From the NCBI GenBank assembly GCA_022846075.1, contig AP025582.1:682001-746000 (forward strand): DNA of 64,000 nucleotides. The letters run 5' to 3'. Within the stretch, counting starts at the first letter, position 1, and each line of letters begins with the position of its first letter. Origin of the DNA: Oscillospiraceae bacterium (GTDB taxonomy: Bacteria; Bacillota; Clostridia; Oscillospirales; Oscillospiraceae). Below are positions 10,051 to 19,767 of this stretch, one piece after another. Under the pieces are notes generated by a model. The model did no database searches. It was not told the DNA's origin and saw only the letters and a list, made by a program, of their open reading frames with translations. A program made the translations under genes and the position numbers.

Positions 10051-12348
<2,298 letters not shown>

Positions 12349-12383
12349 AAAATAAGCCCCCTTTGCCTGTAAATTCAACTTGC

Positions 12384-12412
12384 ATCATAACATAACGGAA
12401 GCGAAATTACAA
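12384..12412 (-). promoter_or_regulatory. Promoter of ftsH
   Basis: Read on the minus strand, TTGTAA (12412-12407) and TATGAT (12389-12384) are 17 bases apart, about 35 bases upstream of the chosen ftsH start. Confidence 0.7.
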
Positions 12413-12445
12413 GGAAACGGAGCGTAAACTTTCTATGAATAAAGG

Positions 12446-12484
12446 AAAGCCGGGCCGCGCCAATTTGGCGCGGCCCGGCTTTTT
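12446..12484. terminator. Terminator of the SLH-domain gene
   Basis: A 16-bp perfect stem (AAAGCCGGGCCGCGCC and its complement) with an AATTT loop lies directly beyond the SLH gene stop, with T-rich flanks in both directions. Confidence 0.88.
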
Positions 12485-12485
12485 G

Positions 12486-14321
12486 TCAGGCCTCCGGGGT
12501 AAGGGTGAACAGCCGGGGGTGGCCGGCGAAATACTGGATCCAATAGATTGTCCCGTTGTGGACGGCGGGCTGGGTGGGAGGAAAGGCGGTGAGGTCGGGG
12601 CGGATCTGCTCTTGGCCCACTGGAGTACCAGCTCCGTCCAGCTTTTGGTAGTGGAGACAGCCATCCTGGAGCCAAAGGGCCGCAAAGCTGTTCTCATTCA
12701 GTTTTACAAGCCTGGCAGCGTCGATGGTATTCTCGCTTTGGGTGAGCCAGGTGAGTGTGGCAGAGGACAGGTCCTTGTCCGCATAGGAGAGGAAAACATT
12801 CCAGGGGGCCTTGCCCTCGGCGGCAAAGTCCTTCTGGGGCGCGGAACAGCCCAGAAAGAGGTATCCGCGGTCACTGACCTCAAAGCCGGAGCCGATCGCG
12901 TGCGTCACGTTTTCCCCGGTGGCCCCTGCCAAAGCTAGAAGGGTGGCACCCTGCCCGTCCTTCTGGAGATAGAAGGAACGGGGATAGGCGTCCCCGTGGT
13001 CCACAGTGACGGGGATATCCCCATCGTACTGAACGAACTGGCCGAAGGAGTGCCCCACATGGTTGTAGGGGAAGGGCGTGCTGACGGACTTCACGCTCAT
13101 ATCGGCGGTGTCCACGGTGATGGTGAAATTGGACTGGTGGTTAAGCCCGTCGCCGGAGGCATACCGCTCCCGGGCGGCGTGGAGGGTCAATTCCCCACTG
13201 TCGCTGAGGGCCATGCGGGCAAGGGTGCAGTCGAAGGGGAAGGTGGAAAGGCTGCTCCCGCCGGTGACGGAGGCGGCGCCCAACCGGTTCCAGCCGGCGT
13301 CATATTGAACGATGCGCCATACTTCCTTTTCATCGTTCTCCTCCAAGTTGGCCTCGCCGAAGGCCAGGTAATAGCGCCCGTCGGAGCCCGCCAGGAAGGC
13401 GCCGAAGAGGGGGAGCTCCATAGGCAGGTTTTTGGAAAATGTGACGTTCCCGGTGGCATCGAACCGCTCCACGGCGAGCTGGTCGTCGTAGAGGGCCACC
13501 ACCGAGGTTACCGTGCCGGCCTCGTCCACGGCGATGCGCAGGTCGTAGTCATATCCCGTCCAGGGCTGGGCGACATACCGGCGCAACCCCCTGGTGCTGT
13601 ATCCGCCCAAGCTGCTCAAGACCTCCCAATCCAGGGCGGACTGGAGGATCAAGCCCGGGGCGGATTCCGTGAGGAGATCCAGCGTTCGGGCGGCCAGCAC
13701 CACGGCGGAGGGCCAGTCCAGCTGCGCCAGGGGGGCGAAGTTCCCGCTCTGGTCACCCACCATTAGGCCGTAGCCGGCGATCCGCCCCGTGTAGGGGGCG
13801 GCCCAGGCTGCGATGGAGGCCTGGTCGGCGTACGGGGCGGGGGCCTCGGCGGCGGTGACGGGATAGCCGGAGTCGATGGCAAAGTCCAGAGCGGAGCAGA
13901 GGATCTTCGCGCACTCCTGCCGGGTGAGGGGATTAAGGGGATCCAGATAGCGCAATCCGTCCTCTCCCATCCGCCCCTCCGCGATCCCGCAGGCGGCGGC
14001 CTTGTATACGCCGTCAGGGTAGTAGGACGAGGAGGCTCCACGGGGGTTGTCCATGAAGTAGTCGTCTTCCACAGGCGGGATAGAGGCCAGGTAGTCAGGA
14101 CTGAGAAGCAGTTGGAGGGTATCCATCACAAGGTTCAGAAATTCAGCCCGGGTGATGGGGCCGGAGTTGAGGAGGGGAGCGGAGCTGTAATTGGGCTCCT
14201 CCTGCAGCCGTTGATAGGCGCTGAGGGCCCAGTCGGGGGGCGGCAATGGGATCGCTCCGGCTGTGGGCAAGACTCCAACCAGCAGAACCAGAGACAGCAG
14301 CAGGGACAGCGCGCGTTTCAT
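12486..14321 (-). CDS. Secreted SLH-domain protein with a beta-propeller-like C-terminal part
   Basis: The N-terminus is a clear signal peptide (MKRALSLLLSLVLLVG, cleavage near AGA-IP). Residues about 50-220 contain S-layer homology motifs (ITRAEFLNLVMD, LTRQECAKILCSALD, GDQSGNFAPLAQLDWPSAVV), which bind secondary cell-wall polymer and hold the protein on the surface. The remaining 390 residues are rich in strands with repeated aromatic/Gly patterns and could form a propeller; no enzyme motif is recognised. It is monocistronic, between its own promoter and terminator. Confidence 0.8.
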   Translation of the reverse strand: MKRALSLLLSLVLLVGVLPTAGAIPLPPPDWALSAYQRLQEEPNYSSAPLLNSGPITRAEFLNLVMDTLQLLLSPDYLASIPPVEDDYFMDNPRGASSSYYPDGVYKAAACGIAEGRMGEDGLRYLDPLNPLTRQECAKILCSALDFAIDSGYPVTAAEAPAPYADQASIAAWAAPYTGRIAGYGLMVGDQSGNFAPLAQLDWPSAVVLAARTLDLLTESAPGLILQSALDWEVLSSLGGYSTRGLRRYVAQPWTGYDYDLRIAVDEAGTVTSVVALYDDQLAVERFDATGNVTFSKNLPMELPLFGAFLAGSDGRYYLAFGEANLEENDEKEVWRIVQYDAGWNRLGAASVTGGSSLSTFPFDCTLARMALSDSGELTLHAARERYASGDGLNHQSNFTITVDTADMSVKSVSTPFPYNHVGHSFGQFVQYDGDIPVTVDHGDAYPRSFYLQKDGQGATLLALAGATGENVTHAIGSGFEVSDRGYLFLGCSAPQKDFAAEGKAPWNVFLSYADKDLSSATLTWLTQSENTIDAARLVKLNENSFAALWLQDGCLHYQKLDGAGTPVGQEQIRPDLTAFPPTQPAVHNGTIYWIQYFAGHPRLFTLTPEA

Positions 14322-14366
14322 ATGCTTTCCTCCCTTGCGCGAAAGCGCACAATTTATGATGTTTCT

Positions 14367-14395
14367 ATTATAATGGAGGGAGAAATATAACGCAA
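14367..14395 (-). promoter_or_regulatory. Promoter of the SLH-domain gene
   Basis: On the minus strand, TTGCGT (14395-14390) and a perfect TATAAT (14372-14367) are separated by 17 bases. Confidence 0.75.
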
Positions 14396-14423
14396 ACTTT
14401 TTCTTTTTCTTGCCTGAGAGTTA

Positions 14424-14432
14424 TGGTATACT
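14424..14432 (+). promoter_or_regulatory. Extended -10 promoter of rlmB
   Basis: TGGTATACT is an extended -10 element (TG-N-TATACT). There is no good -35 box at 17 bases, which is typical of this promoter class. It lies about 45 bases upstream of the rlmB ATG. Confidence 0.6.
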
Positions 14433-14475
14433 AAATTTGATTGCGCGGCAAGCGCGGACGAAAGGCGGGACAAGC

Positions 14476-15258
14476 ATGGAAGAAAGGCGCAAGCCCCTGC
14501 CCAAGCGGGCTGGGGACGGGGAGGCCGACGGCATCATCGAGGGCCGCAACGCCGTCACCGAGGCCCTGCGGGCCGGTACGCCCATCGACAAAGTATATAT
14601 CGCCCGGGGGGAGACCGACGCCTCTCTGGGCCACATCGCCTCGGCGGCCAAGGACAGGGGCATCGCCGTGGTGGACTGCGACCGGCGGAAGCTGGACTAT
14701 ATGAGCGTGACCCACTCCCACCAGGGAGTCATCGCCGTGGCCGCCGTCCGGGAATACGCCAGCGTGGACGACATCCTGAAGGCCGCCGCCGACAAGGGGG
14801 AGCCCCCCCTGATCGTGGTATGCGACGAGCTGTCCGATCCCCACAACCTGGGGGCGGTGATCCGCACCGCCGAGTGCGCCGGGGCCCACGGGGTCATCAT
14901 CCCAAAGCGCCGCTCCGCCGGGCTCACCGCCATTGTGGCCAAGACCTCCGCCGGGGCGGTGTCCCACGTGCCGGTGGCCCGGGTGGCCAACCTCACCGCC
15001 TGCCTCAAGGAGCTGAAGGAGGCGGGGGTGTGGGTCTTCGGCACCGCCGCCGGGGCCAGGACCAGCCTCTATCAGGCCGATTTGAAGGGCCCCGCGGCCA
15101 TCGTCATCGGCAGCGAGGGGGACGGCATGGGACGGCTGGTCAGCGAGACCTGCGACGTGCTGGTCTCCATCCCCATGAAGGGCAAACTCAATTCTCTCAA
15201 CGCCTCCGCGGCGGCGGCCATCCTCCTCTATGAGGCGGTGCGCCAGCGGCTCGGCTAA
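14476..15258 (+). CDS. rlmB: 23S rRNA (guanosine-2'-O)-methyltransferase RlmB / TrmH-family SPOUT enzyme
   Basis: The protein has the RlmB layout: an N-terminal L30e-like substrate-binding domain starting IIEGRNAVTEALRAG, then a SPOUT methyltransferase domain. The three SPOUT motifs are NLGAVIRTAECAGAHGVIIP, IVIGSEGDGMGRL and IPMKGKLNSLNASAAAAI, which together form the trefoil-knot SAM site. The reaction is 2'-O-methylation of a guanosine in 23S rRNA. AAAGGCGG precedes the ATG at 14476, giving 260 residues; the frame opens upstream at 14410 but that ATG lies inside the promoter. Confidence 0.92.
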   Translation: MEERRKPLPKRAGDGEADGIIEGRNAVTEALRAGTPIDKVYIARGETDASLGHIASAAKDRGIAVVDCDRRKLDYMSVTHSHQGVIAVAAVREYASVDDILKAAADKGEPPLIVVCDELSDPHNLGAVIRTAECAGAHGVIIPKRRSAGLTAIVAKTSAGAVSHVPVARVANLTACLKELKEAGVWVFGTAAGARTSLYQADLKGPAAIVIGSEGDGMGRLVSETCDVLVSIPMKGKLNSLNASAAAAILLYEAVRQRLG

Positions 15259-15283
15259 CATCAAGATTTGAACGGGTGATCTC

Positions 15284-17518
15284 ATGTCAAAACGCAGGGA
15301 TGACGACGAACTGAATCAGGACGGCGGCTACTCCCTGGAGGAGATCCTGGCCGAATTCGGCAGCCTGGGCGCCGGGAAGGAGGGGGAAAAGGCCCCCCCG
15401 GCCCCCCCGGAGCCCGAAGGGCCCCAGGATCCAAAGCCCCAGAACTGGCGGGAGGACACCATCCCCTTTCCCATCCTGCCCCGCCAGCCGGATACCCCTC
15501 CCCCGGGGAAAAAGCCCGGCGTGGTGACCGAGTTCCCCGGCCCCAGGGCGGCCGCCCCGTCCCCGGAACCGCCCGAAGAGGAGCCGGAGGACCTCCCGGA
15601 GGAGCCTGAGGAGGCGCCTGCGGCGGAGGAGGACCCCGACGCCACCAAGGTGCTGGAATTCCCGCCCCCGGAGCCGGAGAGCCCCCTGGCGGCGGGCATC
15701 GACAAGCTGCGCCGCAAGGCGGACGAGTTTGCCGGGCATATGTACGAGGAGGAGGGGGCCGAGGAGGACGCCGACCTCCGCCGGGCCGAGGAGCTCATCC
15801 CCGGCGTGGACGAGGAGGAAGAGGCCCCCGTCCGGGAGCGCAGGCCCCGCCGGGCCCTGCCCCCCGCCCCCGATCTGGCCCCGTCGGAGCTGGCCAAGCG
15901 GTACGCCAAGGGCCTCAAGGCCATGCGGGCCCGGGTGGTGCTGGTCTTTCTCCTCCTGCTGCCCCTATTGTATCTGACCCTGGCCGAAGGACTGCCCCTG
16001 CTGGTGCCCAACATTCTGGCCGAGAGCGCCGTCCTGCGGTGCTACACCCTGGCGGCCCTTCAGGGCGGGGCCCTGCTGCTGGGGGCGGACGCCTTTTTCA
16101 AGGGGCTGGTCCGGCCCTTCCAGTTCCGCATGGGCATGGACAGCCTCATGTCCCTGGCCAACGTGGCGGTGCTGGCCGACGCGGTCACCCTCCCCGCCCT
16201 CTCCGGCGGGGAACTGCCCCGCCAGCCTTACTGCGTGGTGGCGGTGCTGGCCCTGTGGTGCGTCATGCTGGGGAATTTCCACAAGCGGCGGGGCCAGCGT
16301 TTGACCTGCCGCACGGCGGCCTCGGCCTCGGAGCCCTACCTGGTCACCCGGGACGAGGGGGTCTGGAACGGCCGGGACACCTACGCCAAGTGGTCGGGGC
16401 CGGTCTCCGGGTTCGGCAGCCAGATCCAGGCCGAGGACGGCGCCGAGCGCATCTACCGGGTGGCCGCCCCCGTGCTCCTGCTGGGCTGCGTCCTGTTCTC
16501 TCTGATCGCCTCCCTGGGCCGCAGCCGGCCCGAGGATCTCCTCTGGTGCCTCTCCGCCACCCTCTCCGCCTCCGCCTCCCTGTCGGCCACCCTCTGCTTC
16601 GGCCTGCCCTGGCGGAGGCTGTCGGCCCGGCTGGCCAAGTCGGGGGCCGCCCTGGCCGGGTGGGAGGGGGTCACCAATACCACGGGCGGGTCCAACCTGC
16701 TGCTCACCGATGTGGACCTCTTCCCCCCCGGCTCGGTATCCCTCAACGGGGTAAAGGTATTCGGAGACTTCCCCGTGGACAAGGTGGTGGCCGATACGGC
16801 CACCGTCATCCGGGATTCCGGCAGCGGGCTGGAGAAGATTTTCCACGATCTTCTCCGCAGCCAGGGCACCGTCTACCGCCGGGGGAGCGAGTTCACCGCC
16901 TACGAGGGCGGCGGGGTCTCCGAGGTGATCCGGGGGGAGCTGGTGCTGGTGGGCTCCGCCTCCTTCATGGCCCTCATGGAGGTGGCCATGCCCCAGGGCC
17001 TCAACATCAAAAATGCGGTCTTCTGCGCCATAGACGGGGAGCTGGCGGGGATTTTCGCCCTCAATTACCACCTCTCCGGCGCGGTGCCCCCCGCCTTGGA
17101 CTCCCTCATCCACAACCGGATCACCCCGGTGCTGGCCACCCGGGATTTCAACCTGATCCCGGCCATGCTCCGCCAGCGGTTCAAGCTGCCGGTGGAGAAG
17201 ATGGAATTCCCGCCGGTGGACCGCCGCCGGGCCCTGTCCGAGGAGGAGCGGGAGCACTCGGACACCCTTACCGCCGTTCTGTGCCGGGAGGGCATCGCCC
17301 CCTATGCCGAGGCCGTGGTGGGTGGGCGCCGCCTGCGCGCGGCGGTGCGGCTGTCGGCGGCGCTGGCCTGCCTGGGTTCCGTGGTGGGAGTCCTGCTGGC
17401 CTTTTACCTCACCTTTGTCCAGGCCTACGCCTCCCTGACCCCCGTCAACCTGCTGATCTATCTCCTCATGTGGCTGGTGCCCACCCCCCTCATCTCGGGC
17501 TGGGTGGACCGGTATTGA
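15284..17518 (+). CDS. Large acidic-N-terminus membrane protein resembling a catalytically dead P-type ATPase
   Basis: The first 200 residues are Pro/Glu/Asp-rich and probably disordered and cytoplasmic. The rest follows the order of a P1B-type ATPase: membrane helices from about residue 217, an LCFGLPW segment where the CPC-containing helix would be, then LLLTDVDLFPPGSV near residue 476 where DKTGTLT is expected. A nucleotide-domain-like stretch (GGGVSEVIRGELVLVG), an IDGELAGIFAL segment and ATRDF near residue 620 where TGDN is expected follow, then two C-terminal helices. The phosphorylation, TGES, TGD and GDGxND motifs are all lost. The resemblance is my reading; function is unknown. It follows rlmB by 25 bases. 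Confidence 0.7.
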   Translation: MSKRRDDDELNQDGGYSLEEILAEFGSLGAGKEGEKAPPAPPEPEGPQDPKPQNWREDTIPFPILPRQPDTPPPGKKPGVVTEFPGPRAAAPSPEPPEEEPEDLPEEPEEAPAAEEDPDATKVLEFPPPEPESPLAAGIDKLRRKADEFAGHMYEEEGAEEDADLRRAEELIPGVDEEEEAPVRERRPRRALPPAPDLAPSELAKRYAKGLKAMRARVVLVFLLLLPLLYLTLAEGLPLLVPNILAESAVLRCYTLAALQGGALLLGADAFFKGLVRPFQFRMGMDSLMSLANVAVLADAVTLPALSGGELPRQPYCVVAVLALWCVMLGNFHKRRGQRLTCRTAASASEPYLVTRDEGVWNGRDTYAKWSGPVSGFGSQIQAEDGAERIYRVAAPVLLLGCVLFSLIASLGRSRPEDLLWCLSATLSASASLSATLCFGLPWRRLSARLAKSGAALAGWEGVTNTTGGSNLLLTDVDLFPPGSVSLNGVKVFGDFPVDKVVADTATVIRDSGSGLEKIFHDLLRSQGTVYRRGSEFTAYEGGGVSEVIRGELVLVGSASFMALMEVAMPQGLNIKNAVFCAIDGELAGIFALNYHLSGAVPPALDSLIHNRITPVLATRDFNLIPAMLRQRFKLPVEKMEFPPVDRRRALSEEEREHSDTLTAVLCREGIAPYAEAVVGGRRLRAAVRLSAALACLGSVVGVLLAFYLTFVQAYASLTPVNLLIYLLMWLVPTPLISGWVDRY

Positions 17519-17547
17519 GGGGCCGGGGGATTCCCTTCGGTCAAAAA

Positions 17548-17578
17548 GGGGGCCTCCGTATCACGGAGGCCCCCTTTT
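17548..17578. terminator. Bidirectional terminator between convergent genes
   Basis: GGGGGCCTCCG and its complement form an 11-bp stem with a TATCA loop, followed by TTTT on the plus strand and preceded by A residues. It ends the membrane-protein gene and overlaps the end of the convergent XRE gene. Confidence 0.88.
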
Positions 17579-17903
17579 ATAATTCCTGCTCGCTCACCCA
17601 GCGGATGAACTGCTCCACCAGCCTCAGCTGGCGGGTGTTCAGCGGCCGCAGGCCCTCGGCCACATCCTGCCAGAGTCCCTCCTCCCGCCGGGCTGTGCCC
17701 ACGAGAAACTCGTCGGGGGTGGTGTTCAGGGCCAGGGCCAGCCGCATCACCACTTCGGTGGAGGGGATGGACACCGCCCGCTCGATGTTGGAGAGGTACT
17801 GGTCGCTGATCTCGCACCGCTCCGCCACCTTGGCCTGTGTCAGGCCTAAATTTTTCCTCCGCCGGGCGATCCGGCTGCCGATGGTGCGGTAATCCAGTTC
17901 CAA
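17577..17903 (-). CDS. XRE-family transcriptional regulator
   Basis: This small HTH_3 protein has the helix-turn-helix in its first 65 residues (IGSRIARRRKNLGLTQAKVAERCEISDQYLSNIERAVSIPS in outline) and a short C-terminal helix pair. I choose a TTG start at 17903 (108 residues), because GGGAGG lies eight bases before it, whereas the in-frame ATG at 17942 has no Shine-Dalgarno sequence. It is divergent from the small gene at 18053 across a region carrying a strong promoter, so it may regulate that region. Homologues are common in clostridial genomes; the ligand is unknown. Confidence 0.85.
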   Translation of the reverse strand: MELDYRTIGSRIARRRKNLGLTQAKVAERCEISDQYLSNIERAVSIPSTEVVMRLALALNTTPDEFLVGTARREEGLWQDVAEGLRPLNTRQLRLVEQFIRWVSEQEL

Positions 17904-17985
17904 ATTCCATGCCTCCCATTGCTTTGGAACTATCATATCCATGTTTGAACGAAAATAAGAATCAATTAGTAGTTGTAATTTAAAC

Positions 17986-18014
17986 TTGACATTGTGAATC
18001 TTTCTTATTATAGT
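17986..18014 (+). promoter_or_regulatory. Strong sigma-A promoter of the 81-residue gene
   Basis: A perfect TTGACA (17986-17991) and TATAGT (18009-18014) are separated by 17 bases in an AT-rich stretch between the divergent XRE gene and the small gene at 18053. Confidence 0.8.
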
Positions 18015-18052
18015 TGATTTATCAACTGGAAAATGGGGAAAGGGGGCGTTCG

Positions 18053-18298
18053 ATGGAGACCGGGCACGAAACAGAGGATCTTCTGGAGCGTCTCGCCGCT
18101 TTAGCCGGGTGTGAGTACCTCTCCGATCTGGGACGGCCCCAGCGCCGGGCCGCGCTGCTCCGGGCGGTGCGGCAGACGCCGCCGGAGGATTTTTCCTCCC
18201 AGGAGTGGCGGGAGGCCCGGAGTTATCTGCTCTCCGAGCCTGTGGGGGAAGGGACCGCACAGGCCCACCGCCAGGCCTTGCTGGACGCGCTGGCCTGA
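18053..18298 (+). CDS. Small hypothetical protein divergent from an XRE regulator
   Basis: The 81-residue protein is charged and helical (ETEDLLERLAALAGCEYLSDL, FSSQEWREARSYLL), with no membrane segment or signal. AGGGGG six bases upstream supports the ATG at 18053, and a near-consensus promoter precedes it. I do not recognise a family. Its position suggests control by, or partnership with, the divergent XRE regulator. Confidence 0.65.
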   Translation: METGHETEDLLERLAALAGCEYLSDLGRPQRRAALLRAVRQTPPEDFSSQEWREARSYLLSEPVGEGTAQAHRQALLDALA

Positions 18299-18404
18299 CG
18301 GGCTTTGCTTCCCCGGCGGGTTCCGCGGCTTTCAGCGCGGTCGTTTTTTAGAAGTCAAGGATACCGCCCCGATAGGCTGGCATCAAACAGGGAATATGAT
18401 AATG

Positions 18405-18444
18405 AAAGAGGGACTGTCGGCTTGCCGCCGATCGTCCCTCTTTT
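18405..18444 (+). terminator. Terminator after the small gene
   Basis: AAAGAGGGAC pairs with GTCCCTCTTT around an inner TCGGC/GCCGA stem and is followed by a T-run. The remainder of the 18299-18503 gap shows only a GACGCCCC/GGGGCGTC hairpin at about 18471-18494 near the end of the next, convergent gene. Confidence 0.75.
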
Positions 18445-18503
18445 GCGTTGCGTGAGAACGGGCGAGATCGTGACGCCCCCGAAACAGGGGCGTCCTCTTT
18501 GTG

Positions 18504-19331
18504 CTATCTGTGTGTTTTTTCCCGCCTGGCCCGGTCCCGGAGCCAGAGCGCCGCCGCCAGGATGGCCAGGATGGCGAAGGCCAGCAGGTCCCACGGGTCG
18601 AGGAGGGGTTCTTTCAGCACCACGTTGACAGCCACATCCACGGGGAGCATCAGCAGCAGGGTCAGGACGCCGGCGAACGCCTTTCGGCCCGCCCAGTGCC
18701 GGAACACGGCGAAGACCGCCCAGAGATAGACGGCGGAGACGGCGGCGATGGGCGCGCCGATGGAAAAGACAAGCCCGCCCGCCGGAATGAGCAGGTCCAG
18801 CACGTAGAGGAAGGGGAGGATGCACACGGTGAGCGCCGCCAGCGTGCCGGTGACCCCGTTCCCGCCCCACCGAATAACGGGGAAGAGGACCAGCCAGGCC
18901 AGAACGATGGAGAGGATGGGGATGAGGGACCAGGTGAAGCCGCCGGAGAGGAGCAGGTCGCAGAGGGCGCACACCCCGCCGCCCAGGACGAGCAGCAGGG
19001 AGAAAAGAGTGGACCAGAGCCCCCGCAGGGACTTCACCCGGCTGACCACCGAGGCGCCGGCGTACTGCAAGGCGTTGTCCACGCTCTTCTCCACATCTTT
19101 GGCCTCCTCCTCGCCCCGACGGCCGTCCAGCAGCTCACTGGTGGTCACGTCCAGGATTTTGGCGATGGAAGGCAGCAGGGAGATGTCGGGGCAGCTCAGC
19201 CCCCGCTCCCATTTGGACACGGCCTTGTCCGTGATGTGGAGTTGCTCCGCCAGCTCCCGCTGGGTCATCTGGTGTTCCTTCCGCAGCTGGGCGATAAACG
19301 GCCCAATTTTCTCGTGGGTATCCTGTTCCAT
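18504..19331 (-). CDS. XRE regulator with a C-terminal multi-pass membrane domain
   Basis: An N-terminal HTH_3 domain (QMTQRELAEQLHITDKAVSKWERGLSCPD in outline) is joined through a charged linker to a hydrophobic region of about six to seven membrane helices. This layout is common in clostridia, where such proteins are thought to be membrane-tethered one-component regulators; the signal is unknown. AGGAGT precedes the ATG at 19331 (275 residues); the frame continues upstream without a ribosome-binding site. Its N-terminus resembles that of the regulator at 28481, but the membrane parts differ. Confidence 0.82.
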   Translation of the reverse strand: MEQDTHEKIGPFIAQLRKEHQMTQRELAEQLHITDKAVSKWERGLSCPDISLLPSIAKILDVTTSELLDGRRGEEEAKDVEKSVDNALQYAGASVVSRVKSLRGLWSTLFSLLLVLGGGVCALCDLLLSGGFTWSLIPILSIVLAWLVLFPVIRWGGNGVTGTLAALTVCILPFLYVLDLLIPAGGLVFSIGAPIAAVSAVYLWAVFAVFRHWAGRKAFAGVLTLLLMLPVDVAVNVVLKEPLLDPWDLLAFAILAILAAALWLRDRARREKTHR

Positions 19332-19449
19332 TCCGCACACTCCTAAACAGTTGAATAGGTCCATTGTATGACCCACCGGCCCATTTAGCAAGAAACCATT
19401 GGTCGAGTCGCCGGGAATACCTTGACGGCAAAGGGTTTTGCCCCTCCGC

Positions 19450-19478
19450 TTGACATCCCGGCCCGAACGTGGTAGAAT
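19450..19478 (+). promoter_or_regulatory. Promoter of the thrS T-box transcript
   Basis: A perfect TTGACA (19450-19455) and TAGAAT (19473-19478) are 17 bases apart. Transcription should begin near 19485, at the start of the leader RNA. Confidence 0.85.
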
Positions 19479-19484
19479 CCCCTC

Positions 19485-19736
19485 GTACATCGGCAATGAC
19501 GGAGAAAAACCCGCGGGGCACCGGACAGAGAGGGGCGCGCATGGTGGAAGCGCCCCACGGATTTCGCGGCGGGGGAACCACTCCAGAGCCGCCTGTGATT
19601 GAAGCAGGCCGGGCAAGCCCGTTACAGCTGTTCAACGAGCGGCGGCGCTCTTTTCGGGAGGGCCGCAAGCAGGGTGGAACCGTGGAATACGACTTCGTAT
19701 CCCACCCCTGAACTTTTTCAGGGGTGGGATTTTTTG
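19485..19736 (+). ncRNA. T-box riboswitch leader (threonine-specific) upstream of thrS
   Basis: The leader carries the diagnostic T-box sequence AGGGTGGAACCGTGG (from 19673), whose first bases pair with the uncharged tRNA acceptor end. It also has the ACAGAGAG AG-bulge motif of Stem I near 19529 and a downstream intrinsic terminator (stem 19700-19729, then T-tract). In the region expected for the specifier loop, GAACCAC offers an ACC triplet at 19577-19579 followed by A, matching threonine. Uncharged tRNA-Thr should favour the antiterminator and switch thrS on. The specifier position is read by eye, not folded. Confidence 0.92.
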
Positions 19737-19767
19737 TTTACCGCCCCAACAACAGGAGGAAATCATC

